Source: Heloderma charlesbogerti (taxonomy: Eukaryota > Chordata > Lepidosauria > Squamata > Helodermatidae). Taken from it: a stretch of 64,000 bases of DNA. Numbering within the stretch: position 1 is the stretch's first letter; the number at the start of each line of letters is the position of its first letter. Below, piece by piece: positions 54,101-64,000 of this stretch. The stretch lies in assembly GCA_026122225.1 (NCBI GenBank), contig JANEZZ010000739.1, positions 1,426,001 through 1,490,000 on the forward strand, in the 5' to 3' direction. Under the pieces are notes generated by a model. The model did no database searches, had not been told where the DNA came from, and saw nothing but the letters and a program-made list of their open reading frames with translations. The translations under genes were made by a program, and so were the position numbers.

Positions 54101-57100
54101 GGGATTTCACATCAAGCACCAATCTAAGGGGCCATGATATACAGTCCTTCCATGGCATGCTATCCTTTGCAGTCCACTCAAAGGAACCGTTAGGGTTCAG
54201 GCAATTTCTTCAGAGTGTAAAACCTTCCTGGGCAAAACGAGATGGATTCATCCATGATTTCTGGGAGAAGGTTTTCAAGTGTTCATTGAAAAAATCAAAT
54301 GAGGGTGAGGTGATCAATCAAGGCTGCAGTGGGGAGGAGGAACTGGAGAGCCTCCCTGGAACTTTCTTTGAGATGAGCATGACTGTTCACAGCTACAGTG
54401 TTCACAGTGCTGCCCATGCTGTGGCGCATGCTCTACACTCGATGCGTGAATCCAGATCCAAACATAGGTCATGGGTGGCTGGAAGAAAGATGGAGCCCTT
54501 GAATCTGCTGGCATGGCAGGTATTTTCATGCAAAAGCTCATCTCTTCTTTGTTTGGATTGGGTGGTGGCCGTGGGAAATGTAAGCTGATACCATTGCCAT
54601 CGAAATCCATGTAAAATCTTTTCAGCTTTATTAGGTCCGCTCTACATTAATTAATTTTCATTTCTTTTATTTCTTTTCTATTCACATGATACCCTAAGCT
54701 CTCTGGGCTGTTCATAAAAATTAAAACCACAACACACAGCATAAAACTATATAAAATATGAATGCTTAAAACCACCATAGAACAGTACAAACAGAATAAA
54801 ACCTAGCAGCAATGCAGAGATTTAAAATATAGATCTAAAACGCCAAAGATAAAAGACTAGGAGGCTTAAATGCTAAAATACTGGGCGAATAGAAGGCTCT
54901 TCACCTGGTGCCTTTTATTAAGGAGTACGGCATAGGTGCCAGCCAAACCCCTCTAGGGAGCTCATTCCACAGCCGGGGTGCCACAGCAGTAAAGGCCCTC
55001 TTCCTGGTAGCCACCCACCTCACTTCCTTTGACAGGGGCTCATAGGGAAGGACCACTGAGGTTGATCTTAGTGTCCAGACAGGAAGGAGGAAATCCTTCA
55101 GATAATCTGGCCCTAAGCTGTTAAGGGCTTTGACTGTTAATACCAGCACTTTGAATTGGGCCCGGAAATGGACTGGCAGCCAGTGAAGCTGGAAAAGTAC
55201 TGGTGTAATGTGATCTCATTGGCCAGTCCCTGCTAACAGTCTTGCTGCCCTATTTTGGACAAGCTGAAGTTTCTGGACAATTTTCAAAGGCAGCCCAGCC
55301 TATAACACATTGCAGTAATCCAGATGAGAAGTTACCAGAGCATGGATAAGTGTAGCTAGGCTTTCACTGTCCTGGTAAGGGTGTAGTTACAACAAATTGC
55401 TTCCCAGCTTCTCAATGGAGCATTGCTTGAAGGCATGAGCCCTATTCAGGTCTTCATGTTACCACATTCAATCAAAACCACGTTGTCATTGTGATCATGA
55501 AAATACTTTGCTGTCCCATTGTATCTTTTCCTCTTTGCATTTAGCTCCATCCTTTTCTAAGGGGCATCTCATTCAACAACAGTGCAGGAGAGACAATACA
55601 GTTTGATGAAAATGGAGAAGTTGTCACAGGATTTGATGTTACCAACTGGGTAATTTTCCCAAATCAGTCTTTTTTGAGAGTTCAGGTTGGAAGGTTCAGT
55701 CCACAGGCTCCTCGTGGAAAGCAGTTAACAATCGAAGATAAAAGCATTGTGTGGCCTAGGATGTTTAACCAGGTGAGACAGAAAGAACCTAAAGTTTTTT
55801 TAGATGAAAAATTGTAGATGGCTAATTCATATGAGTCTGATTTAACACAACCTATTTTTTGTTAGTTTGTTTAAAATGAACTTAATGCCATCTGTCATTT
55901 ACAATGTATCGAGGTGATAGACAACAATAACAACCATATCTAAATATTAAAGGGCCATAGCTGTGTGGCCCTGTGTTAAGGCTGAGTTGGAACAATCTCA
56001 TTCCATCCGTATAAGCAGAAATTAGCGGGGATTACATTCTATATCATATACTGAGAAAATGTCTCAATGGACTGATCTGAAATCTCAAAAGAGAGCCTTC
56101 TCAGTAGTGATGCCCACCCCCTGGAACAACTTCCCCCATGTAGTTCAGGAGGCTGAAAACAGGACGTGTTTAAGAGCCTCCTGAAAATGTACCTGTTTAC
56201 TCAAGCTTCCCCTGGCTTGTAATTAATAATTGTCATGCTGGTCCATTTTATTCTCTTTATTATATTTTTGTCATACTAGATGTAATTGTTTAATAACATT
56301 ATATTTCTAACAGTAATTTTAATTCTTTAGTATGTGAACTGCTTAGACACTTGGTTATATTAAGTGGCATGTAAGTAGGGATGTTGGGGAATTCTGCCAC
56401 GGACCCCAATGAGGCTGAATTCCAAGAATCCGGCCTCACTGCAGTCTGTGGCGGAATGGAGCACTCACCTCTGCGCCACTCCGGAATCCGTCTAGGCTGG
56501 CTCCTCCATGCAGTGACCCTGTAGAGCCAGCTGCTGTTTTTTCACTTGATAGGCTACTGAAATATCTATGTAAATATATTTTGTGTAGCCGATTGCGTGA
56601 AAACAGGGATGCAAATGGCGTAGTGGATGCCATTTGTGTCCAGGCTTAGCACAGCGATACAGCATGGCAATGGCGGCTGGCCGAATCACCAGCACTGCGA
56701 AGCTGGCGGCCAGCTCCATAGGATCACTGTGGAGCAGAGCTGGCATGGATGGATTCTGGGGGGGGGGAGGGATGGATCACCTCCCCCCGTGCCCCCTCCA
56801 GCTGGGATGGGGTAAGTGATCTGCCCGCCCCTACATGTAAGTATTATTAACAAACTCATAGGAAATCCACTCCATTTAGAACACCACATTTCTTTACACC
56901 TGCAAAGGAGTCGTCAACCTTCGGATGAATCCTCAACCATATCATTTGCAGTCCTAACCCTTCTGCACTGATATTTCTGATTAGGTGCTGCCCCGTTCCC
57001 TGTGTAATGACAACTGCCATCCTGGTTACAGCAGGAAAAAGAAGGAAGGGGAGCCATTTTGCTGTTATGATTGTGTTCCATGTCCACGAGGGAAGGTTTC

Positions 57101-58870
57101 CTATCAAAAGGGTAGGAGGCATAGTCTTCACAGCTGTCAAGTGCACTACATCTCATACTATCAAGCAAAACTAATTTAATCAACATTAGCATGGCCCCTG
57201 ATCTGGAGGGAGTCAGAATATCTTAGGTGTCCTTTAATATCAGACTATAGCCAGAGCCCTTGTTATAGAAGAACGTAAATCTCCTTTTCACATACGGGCC
57301 TAGTTATGCTTGGTTATGTCTTTCAACACTCAAAACATTGGATTTGTGGTTTGATTTAGTTAATAATGTGCTTCATATGCAAATGAAAGAAGAAAGATAT
57401 ATGTAGGTAGCTACCAACAAAGAATGCATGGGCATGTCATCTCATAAAAACGATGTGTGTTTTGCGTCATGAGAGCTCTATGGCTGACTCTATGTTAGTC
57501 ATGTAATTAAATATCTCTCCATACCTCAAAAGAAAGAAATTACTGCATACAGAAAGGTAGATGCCACAGAGAAGGATTCTGGTGTTTATGCACATTTTAT
57601 TATATTCTTAAGTCCCATGAAGTTTTGTGTGTGTGTGTGTGTGTGTTTAAGCCTTCCACCATTTTAAATGGTGATCAGGGCTTGGGTTGTTCTAACTTTT
57701 ATAAAATTGGAATAATTTCCCCAATCTCTCTGAAACTTTCAGATGCCAGAAAGAAGGTTCATTGTACATATCCTGACAATATCAGGAATATTGGTGAATG
57801 TTTGCGAGAGAAAGAGCAGTTGAAAGACAAAAAGTGAAAAAAGCCGCTCCATTTGTCAGAAGTGACTTTCAGGGCTCCTTCACATGGAGCTTTTATTCTA
57901 TTGAGATTGCTCACTCACAGAAGTTTGTGGGTCCTTTTCATGACGTCGTTAACCTCCAGGGCACATCCAGAACAATTTCCTGGTTATTGTGCTCCAAAAA
58001 AAGTCAGAACGAATAAACCGTCTTTTATTGTCGGATTGTTACACTATTCAAACAGCCACGAGATGGTGCAGATTCATTGTGTCCGATGGAACCTTGAAAA
58101 TAACATGCTACCCTTCTCAGCAGTCATGTGGTCACCGTGTGGGAGCATGCGATAAATGCAGAAACGGTCCAGAATGGGAGGGCTGGTGACCACCTTTTTA
58201 GTCAAGATTTCTGAAGAAGTGAAAGCGTTCTCACATAAAAGATATTCCTCTTGTACTTTAGTTGGTGAAAAACTGTTTCAATCAAATTTCTATTTGTAGA
58301 ATAGGAATTCTAATTCTGTCCTCCAATGACAACCTGAATTGCCCACCACCCAAGGAGAGCCCTGAATTTCCCCTCCCCCCAACACATAACACAGTTCACA
58401 CACCCCTACAACAACAACTCAGATTGCCCTCTCCCCAGTCCCCAGGATGTATGTATGTCTGCTCCCTGCCCACAGTGTGTGTGGGTCTGTGTTTCCCCAC
58501 CCCCGTCCTTCAGTCTGTATCTGTGTGTCTTCCCTCACCTCCCAGTTTGTGTTTTCTTTATTATTTCAACTAATATCAGAAACAAACAATGATGGGGGGG
58601 GGGGACAGCAAAAGAAAAAGTATCCATTCTCAATAACATTTTGCAGCACCAATAACACAAAAAGAGGGAAAAGTGTGGGTGCTTGGAGGCAAAATTGTAA
58701 GCAAGCACAATATGTGACATTGCACAACATCATTACTGATCACAAGGCATGTCACTTACGGCATCAGCCTCAGCTTCCTGGCCTTTGGGGGTTTGGTCCA
58801 AAATGAGAGAGCCTCTGGTCTTTTAACTCAGCAGGTTTTTTTATAATTCAATAGAGTTATAGTTGGAGAC

Positions 58871-58909
<39 letters not shown>

Positions 58910-60152
58910 AGATATGTGGGGGATTGGGCAGCGAAAAGTTAATCAGGCCAGAATGACTACAAATCTTCCTTAATACTCAGTGGCAAGCTTCCAAGCATAC
59001 CCTTCTGTTATGGAAATTAAAGGAAAATGCCCCTGGGAGGCTAGGAGCCAGTTGGAAAGGTGATTTATTCTTATTTATCCCCTCCAGAGAGAGGGAGGGG
59101 ACAAGATGTCAGTGGGAAACAATACAATATTTTTGGGGAGACAGAGATTGAGAACAAGAAAGAACTGAGGTGTAACCTCTGGAAGCATTTGGGAGTTATA
59201 CCTGCTTCTCAGGAGATCTGATGAGGGACAGGAAGTTTTGCTATTATGGTGTTTTAGGGCATGAAGAGGGCATGGGACTGGCAGAAGCAAAAGAGGCATG
59301 CACGCAGGTGATAGATTGATGTAGGGATGTCAGAGAATTCCATGACAGATCTCGGTCAGGCCGAATGCAAGTGCATTCGGCCCCCTGAAAACAGTCGCGG
59401 AACGAAGCCCCCGCCCCCCGCACGAAAGGAGCGCAGGACGAAGTCCCCGCCGCCACAACCACACAAAAGGCCCGCGAAACGGAGCACTTACTTGCTCCCG
59501 TCCGCGCTGCTGTGTTAATGGCGGCCGTCCTGTGGCCGCCATTTGCTTCTTCCTCTTCAGCCGTGATAGGCTACGTAAATATTTACGTAGCCTATCATGG
59601 CTAACGCAGGGATGCCATTTGCTGGGGAACCCCAGCGTACGCTAATGGCTGTGGCTACTGCCATTTGTGTACGCTGGGTTTTTTTCCCCCCTGCCATGAT
59701 AGGCTACGTAAGTATTTATGTAGCCTATCATGGCAAGGGAAAAAAAAAACCAGTACGCTGGGGTTTTCCCCCTGCCGTGCTAGGCTATGTAAATATTTAC
59801 ATAGCCTATCATGGCTCACTAAAGGGACGCAAATGGTGGCGGCTATGGCCGCCGCCATTTGTGTCCCAGCAGGGCTGCCCAGCGGCTGGATGTCCAGCTG
59901 CGGGAGGCTGGAGTCAGCTGGCAGCTCCGCAGCTTGGCCGCGGAACGAAGCCAACCAGGCAGGATTCCGAGGGGAAGCACGGAGCACCTCCCCCCACCTG
60001 TGAAACCTGGTGGAGCCAGGTAAGCGGGGTTTCGTACATCCCTAGATTGATGGGGGAAGCCTGGCTGGGGAGCAGTCTTTGCTTGCCTACCTCATGGAGT
60101 GGCATGGCTTGGGCTGAGGTTGGCTGCGCCCATGGAAATTCTCACTGGGTGG

Positions 60153-60223
<71 letters not shown>

Positions 60224-61392
60224 TCTGGCTGATTTTGTACTGCTCAGGTGAGATCTCAAATACAAACGTCTTGGCTTACTGTTCATGCTATACCCCAAAG
60301 CACTGCCTTCTCGTTCATATCTGAAGCATCCTTTATTTTATTTTTGCTTTGCAGCACATATGGACTAAGGAGTATGTATGTGGGCACTGCTGAATAATAA
60401 GGAAATGAAGTTTGAACCCTGCTACATTGTTGCTTCAAGGCCTCTGCTAGTGTAGATTTCATAACCTGTCAATCTCTCTTTTCTTTCCAGATATGGATTT
60501 CTGCACTGAATGTTCAGAAGACCATTATTCAAACTTAGAGCAGATCCAATGCATTCCCAAGGTTATAAGCTTCCTCTCCTATGAAGAACCTTTGGGGATC
60601 ACTTTAGCTTTCTCTGCTCCTGGTCTTGCTCTGATCACAGCTTTGGTACTTGGAACCTTTGTGAAGCACCAGGACACTCTCATAGTCAAAGCCAATAACC
60701 GGAGCCTCACCTACGTCCTCCTCATCTCTCTCCTTCTTTGTTTCCTCTGCTCCTTGTTGTTCATTGGAAAGCCAAAAGCATTGACTTGCCTTCTCCGGCA
60801 AACAGCTTTTGGCATCATCTTCTCACTTGCGCTTTCTTCTCTTCTGGCAAAGACCATCATGGTGGTTCTGGCATTCATGGCTACCAAACCAGGATGCAGA
60901 ATGAGGAAATGGGTAGGGAAAAAGGTGGCCAATTTGATAGTCATTTCCTGCTCCTTGATTCAAATAGGACTTTGTGTGATTTGGCTGAGTACTTTTCCTC
61001 CATTCCCAGATATGGACATGCATTCAGTGACTGGGGAAATTGTGGCAGAATGTGATGAAGGTTCTATCACCATGTTCTACTGTGTCCTGGGCTACATGTT
61101 CTTTCTGTCTATTGTCAGCTTCACAGTAGCTTTCTTAGCCAGGAAGTTGCCTGACAGTTTCAACGAGGCCAAGTTCATCACCTTCAGCATGTTGGCATTT
61201 TGCAGTGTTTGGCTCTCCTTTGTCCCAGCCTACCTGAGCACCAAAGGAAAATACATGGTGGCTGTGGAAATTTTCTCTATTTTAACCTCCAGTGCTGGCT
61301 TATTGGTTTGCATCTTTCTCCCGAAATGCTACATCCTCATGCGGAGGGCTGATCTGAACAACAGGGAGCAACTAATGAGGAGAACAAACTAA
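47878..61392 (+). CDS. Vomeronasal type-2 receptor, copy 3 (complete, six exons)
   Basis: Coding exons join 47878-48143, 49361-49652, 53665-54519, 55545-55772, 56985-57111 and 60491-61392: 2670 bp, about 889 residues plus stop, the same lengths as copy 2. All junctions are GT-AG with consistent phase and no internal stop. Domain order is signal peptide, Venus-flytrap domain, nine-cysteine linker, seven helices. It shares the LTCGAF variant of the usual LTYGSF with copy 2. Differences from copy 2 are scattered substitutions, with more in exon 6, where copies 1 and 2 are the closest pair (for example [13 protein letters not shown] against [13 protein letters not shown], and LMRRADL against LMQRADL). 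The second half of intron 5 is also unlike copies 1 and 2. It is likely a functional chemoreceptor of microvillar vomeronasal neurons, inferred from family and intact frame. Confidence 0.93.
48144..49360. other. V2R copy 3 intron 1
   Basis: GT...AG intron with the site E hAT-like element; the remainder is AT-rich and collinear with copy 2. Confidence 0.8.
48469..49156. mobile_element. hAT-like palindromic element (site E, copy 3)
   Basis: 688 bp between CTTTTTTG duplications (48461-48468 and 49157-49164). Left end TAGCGGTGTACA, right end GACATCCTTA. It includes a perfect 42-bp palindrome at 48839-48880 (arms GCCATGATAGGCTACGTAAA and its complement around an AT centre), with others at about 48726-48770 and 48914-48957. 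Orthologous to 21264-21957. Confidence 0.9.
49361..49652 (+). CDS. V2R copy 3 exon 2
   Basis: 292 bp, [20 protein letters not shown] to KIPQ. Closely similar to copy 2, with [11 protein letters not shown] for [11 protein letters not shown]. Confidence 0.92.
49653..51600. other. V2R copy 3 intron 2, first part
   Basis: Collinear with 22426-24746 apart from about 380 bp missing near 49925. No repeat family or gene recognised. Confidence 0.6.
51601..52287. mobile_element. hAT-like palindromic element (site D, copy 3)
   Basis: 687 bp, TAGGGATGTCAGAG at left and CCATCCCTA at right. Flanks GTTCCGTA and GCTCCGTG fit a decayed 8-bp duplication. Palindromes at about 51843-51886 (44 bp with one mismatch between arms), 51943-51987 and 52063-52105, alternating with GCCATTTGCG-type inverted repeats. 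Confidence 0.85.
52702..52713. other. Empty BovB target site
   Basis: Single GAAATTTCACAG in copy 3 at the position where copy 2 carries the full-length BovB between two copies of this 12-mer. The flanks on both sides align without a gap. Confidence 0.9.
52815..53330 (+). mobile_element. CR1 LINE 3' end fragment
   Basis: Counterpart of 31370-32035, with an internal deletion of about 170 bp near 53045. Tail GGTTGGACTCCATGGC conserved. Confidence 0.75.
53665..54519 (+). CDS. V2R copy 3 exon 3
   Basis: 855 bp, intact frame, [13 protein letters not shown] start and [10 protein letters not shown] end (copy 2 [10 protein letters not shown]). Other changes from copy 2 include [10 protein letters not shown] for [10 protein letters not shown]. 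Confidence 0.93.
54520..55544. other. V2R copy 3 intron 3
   Basis: Shorter than in copy 2. It contains the antisense L2-like tail and ends GCATTTAG. The 620-bp segment of copy 2 (34171-34790) is absent. Confidence 0.7.
54660..55490 (-). mobile_element. L2-like LINE C-terminal region and 3' end
   Basis: Counterpart of 33365-34170; reverse strand [20 protein letters not shown]. Confidence 0.7.
55545..55772 (+). CDS. V2R copy 3 exon 4
   Basis: 228 bp, [20 protein letters not shown] to MFNQ. Nearly identical to copy 2 (APRGKQL for APHGKQL). Confidence 0.92.
55975..56375 (+). mobile_element. L2-like LINE 3' end, uninterrupted
   Basis: Same LINE tail as 35275-36526 but without the site B element. 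One GTTTAAGA at 56168-56175 is the empty target site. Confidence 0.75.
56376..56833. mobile_element. hAT-like element (site A, copy 3)
   Basis: 458 bp between CATGTAAG duplications (56368-56375 and 56834-56841). Orthologous to 36535-36991. Confidence 0.88.
56985..57111 (+). CDS. V2R copy 3 exon 5
   Basis: 127 bp, identical by eye to exon 5 of copies 1 and 2, with the same acceptor TGATTAG and donor GTAGGA. Confidence 0.93.
58868..58907. repeat. (GA)n microsatellite
   Basis: GA tract exactly at the point where copy 3 intron 5 departs from copies 1 and 2. Confidence 0.9.
59322..60044. mobile_element. hAT-like palindromic element (site G, copy 3)
   Basis: 723 bp between perfect GATTGATG duplications (59314-59321 and 60045-60052). 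Ends TAGGGATGTCAGAG and TTCGTACATCCCTA. Palindromes at about 59560-59603, 59692-59736 and 59773-59817, all of the GATAGGCTACGTAAAT type. The right end carries CCAGGTAAGC. Confidence 0.9.
60156..60221. repeat. (GT)n(GA)n compound microsatellite
   Basis: GT tract directly followed by a GA tract in intron 5. Confidence 0.95.
60491..61392 (+). CDS. V2R copy 3 exon 6 (seven-transmembrane domain)
   Basis: 902 bp after TTTCTTTCCAG, TAA stop. Same motif set as copies 1 and 2, with copy-specific changes: [62 protein letters not shown] and LMRRADLNN. Confidence 0.95.
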
Positions 61393-62099
61393 AGGAACCC
61401 CAAAATTAAAAATTATGAGAATCACTTTCCTTTTTTCTGATTCTGTAAATAATTAGGCCAAGTTACCTACAAGAAAAGACAATGGTCCTACTCTATTGTT
61501 GAATAGGATGCATCCTTTTGACAGATGCACAGTCAATCTAGTCCAAAGTCCTAGTGAGTGCAACAGCTCCTATTTCTAAGTAAACATCCCTTGGATTAAC
61601 CAGCATATTTACTCTCTCTGCATGAACCACCAAAAAAGATAATATGTCTAAAATGCTAACAGATAAATAATAAAATGAACTAAAACCAATGGTTTGTGAG
61701 AAATGGTTGTTCTTCCATTTTGTGTTTTCCTTCAGTGATAACAACCATCCACAGGTTTCTGATTACATGTACAGTGACTACATCCACGTAGAGCCATATG
61801 CTCACCTTCTCTTTAGCCTATGGCGGTCTAGGGCAGGGCCAAGAGATATGACCCTGATCCCCTATCCTGCGATTTAAGGATGAGAATAGGGCCATATATT
61901 TACCCTCTTTGGGACAAAGAATGCTGAACAACTTGCCATGAGGGGGATGCAACATCTGGTGGCATGTCAACAAGACAGAGTCCAAATGCCAAATCAGACT
62001 ACCGGAGGTCAGGAGAGGTAGTGCCAACCCCCAATGCACCTCCAACCCCCACATAATTCTGTTTCTCAAATGCACTTGATCTTCATTATTACCCTGTAG
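61393..62099. other. V2R copy 3 3' flank
   Basis: Collinear with copies 1 and 2 to about 61675 (AATAAA at 61669-61674), then copy-specific sequence with no recognised gene. Confidence 0.5.
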
Positions 62100-63019
62100 T
62101 AGGGATGGCGGAGAATTTCTCCCCGAAACTTCGGGGGGCCGAGCGCCAACGTGTTCGGCCCCCCGAACAAGTTTCGGTGAGAAATCCTCCGCACCCGCCC
62201 CCCCCGGGACGGGACTTACCTTCCCTGAATGTCCCTCCCGGCGGCGGGTCCGGCTGGCGGTTCGTCCGGTGTTCGAGCGGGGCGGGAGCGGCAGCCGGTC
62301 TTTCGACCGGCTGCCGCCCCCGCCATTGCAATGAAAGAAAAAAAAACAAAAACGTCCCCTGATAGGCTACGTGACAATTCACGTAGCCTATCACGGCTAG
62401 ATTTGCAAAGTCAGCCGTGATAGGCTACGTGAATCCTCACGTAGCCTATCACATGTGACTTTAAAAAAAAAAAAAAAAAGTGTGTACGGATAATGGCGGC
62501 CCCCATAGGGAGCCGCCATTCGCGTTCCTTATTTAGTTGCTGTAGTCTATGTAAATGTTTACGTAGACTACGGCGAAAATAAGGGAAACGCAAATAGCGT
62601 TGCCCTTATTTTCGCCGTAGTCTACGTAAACATTTACATAGACTACAGCAACTAAATAAGGAACGCGAATGGCGGCTCCCTATGGGGGCCGCCATTCGCG
62701 TACGCGCATTTTTTTTTTTTTAAGTCACCCGTTATAGGCTACGTGATGATTCACGTAGCCTATCACGGCTGACTTTGCAAATCTAGCCATGATAGGCTAC
62801 GTGAATCGTCACGTAGCCTATCAGGGGTCGTGTTTTTTTTTTTTAACTTTCGTGTTCGCGGCCGGGCGAGGCGGGAAGCCTCCCCCCCGGCCTGAATTTC
62901 GGCCGGGCGAGGCGGGAAGCCTCCCTCTCCGGCCTGAACTTCGCGGGGGGAGCAGCGAAGCGCTCCCCCCCACCGCGAACAAGCTGCGAGAAAAGGTAAG
63001 TGACTTTCGTCCACCCCTA
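62100..63019. mobile_element. hAT-like palindromic element (site H), complete
   Basis: 920 bp between perfect CCCTGTAG duplications (62092-62099 and 63020-63027). Ends TAGGGATGGCGGAG and CGTCCACCCCTA. Palindromes: GATAGGCTACGTG-type at about 62358-62397, 62417-62455, 62730-62768 and 62787-62826. A central larger inverted repeat (about 62500-62700) has each arm containing GCGAATGGCGGC/CCGCCATTCGCG and a GTAGTCTACGTAAA unit (62538-62576 and 62613-62653). No coding frame. Confidence 0.92.
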
Positions 63020-63070
63020 CCCTGTAGGCACCAATGCATGGAGAAAGGAGAGGGGATGTTATGTATTAAC

Positions 63071-63228
63071 CCTAATCTCCATAAAGCCTGGCTTGGCAAC
63101 TTGTGCACCCCTCCCAGATGTTGTTGGACTGCAACTCCCACCATCCCTCATCATTGGCTATGCTGGTGAGGGCTGAGGGGAGTTGTCAGCCAAAATATCT
63201 GGAGGGTCACAAGTTGCCCACCCCTGCC
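63071..63228. mobile_element. Complete small hAT-type MITE
   Basis: Terminal inverted repeat region GGCAACTTGTGCACCCCTCC at left and GGAGGGTCACAAGTTGCCCA at right, with CCAGATGTTGTTGGACTGC inside. The CCCACCCCTG end fits the CAGGGGTGG end common in hAT MITEs of squamates. The same element is truncated by L1 after copies 1 and 2. Confidence 0.6.
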
Positions 63229-63419
63229 ATAAAGAGATCAACATTGAGACTCCAGGCTGTGGTTCCAATGTGGTTCCCATTTCTGTATTCAAATGTGGTC
63301 TCACTTATTCTCACTAATCCCTCTGTGAGCCATTTGGCCCATGAACTCAAACTAATTACAGCAGGCTGATCCGACTTTGGCTCTAGGCATGCAAATGTGG
63401 ATGTGCCATACTGCTTCTT

Positions 63420-63848
63420 ATTTCAAGGAAAAACAGTTTTGAGTCCTCCTGGTAAGATCTCTGGTGAAAACAGCAACTTTCTCCAGGTGTTCTGCTGTGC
63501 TTGCAGTTTCAGTGCATGGGGGCTATTTACCTCCCCTGTAATTATCAGCATGTCCTTGAGTAATTTTTCTGCCAGAAAAGTGCCAATGGAATATCTGGAG
63601 GCCACAAGAAAAATAAGTAATGAGGACTAAATGTGGTCATAAGAGCCCTTTCTAGTGCTAGAAACATTTGCACAAGGGAGGAGCAGACAGGGTTCTGTCA
63701 CTCTGATGGAGTGCATGATTGCTCCCGTTGTTTTATTGTCCTGTGATTTGTATGAAAGGGAACATATTGTGAGCAACTTCAGCAATCAGCACCTCAAGCC
63801 CACTGATTTCTCTGAAGAGTGCTCCACTTCTGGATCTTCCATGAAAAG
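63420..63848 (+). other. Probable 5' flank of a further V2R unit
   Basis: The stretch with CTCCCCTGTAATTATCAGCA, TGGAGGCCACAAGAAAAAT and a later GTGCTCCACTTCTGG resembles the gene flanks at 20140-20450, 9940-10200 and 47330-47640. It is diverged and cut by a hAT-like element at 63849. No exon 1 is reached before the window ends. Confidence 0.45.
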
Positions 63849-64000
63849 TAGGCATGGGAGAGAATTCTGCCATGGATCTCTGTGAGGCTGAATGCCAGCG
63901 CATTCGGTCCCCAGAAATCCGTGGTGGAATGAAGCCCCCCGCCCCCCGGCGAAATGGACCTGGAGCGGAGCCTACCTTGGTCAGCCGTTCCGGTGGTCCT
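63849..64000. mobile_element. hAT-like element, left end, runs off the window
   Basis: TAGGCATGGGAGAGAATTCT at 63849, followed by CCATGGATCTCTGTGAGGCTG-like sequence as in the site D and G elements (AATTCCGTGATGGACC type). Only the left 152 bp are visible. Confidence 0.65.

Larger units (their letters stand above)
57112..60490. other. V2R copy 3 intron 5, mosaic
   Basis: The first part (to about 58868) follows copies 1 and 2. From 58869 to about 60465 it is different: a (GA)n tract, a stretch like the V2R remnant at 12105-12435, a complete hAT-like element and a (GT)n(GA)n tract. The last about 25 bp before the acceptor again match copies 1 and 2. Confidence 0.75.

Noticed and set aside
1..64000. 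tRNA, rRNA or other structural RNA genes
   Set aside because: No cloverleaf with A and B boxes or rRNA core sequence was recognised by eye; the strong hairpins all belong to hAT-like elements.

Overview
This window reads as nuclear DNA of a squamate reptile (lizard or snake; species not assignable). The evidence is intron-rich vomeronasal type-2 receptor (V2R) genes with GT-AG boundaries, abundant BovB (RTE), CR1, L2-like and L1 LINE sequence, and many short hAT-like DNA elements. All recognisable host genes are V2R chemoreceptors (family C GPCRs), all on the + strand in a tandem array.

Layout. (1) 1-6300: tail of a first V2R gene (copy 1), exon 5 (333-459) and exon 6 (2768-3669), followed by LINE debris. 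(2) 6300-20690: repeat-dominated spacer with a decayed V2R remnant (5' flank about 8460-10236, exon 5 with a stop codon at 11442-11568, intron 5 sequence to about 12640), a rearranged BovB (13541-16955), an L2-like LINE (16956-18130) and the 5' flank of copy 2. (3) 20692-40471: copy 2, six apparently intact exons, about 889 codons; its introns hold three complete and two damaged hAT-like elements and a full-length BovB with one long open frame (28054-31274). (4) 40472-47877: spacer with L1 ORF1 remains, RTE/BovB tails, hAT-like elements and the 5' flank of copy 3. (5) 47878-61392: copy 3, again six intact exons and about 889 codons. (6) 61393-64000: downstream flank, a complete hAT-like element, and what looks like the 5' flank of a further V2R unit.

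Each complete gene encodes a signal peptide (exon 1), a Venus-flytrap ligand domain (exons 1-4), a nine-cysteine linker (exon 5 plus start of exon 6) and a seven-helix domain with cytoplasmic tail (exon 6). Family knowledge places these receptors on microvillar vomeronasal neurons.

The most unusual material is a set of about fifteen hAT-like non-autonomous elements. Ends are close to TAGGGATG...CATCCCTA and several have perfect 8-bp target duplications. Their interiors are chains of 36-44 bp near-perfect palindromes, and their ends carry outward-facing consensus 5' splice donors. Filled and empty sites between copies 2 and 3 date some insertions relative to the gene duplication. All statements come from reading the sequence by eye; no database search was run.
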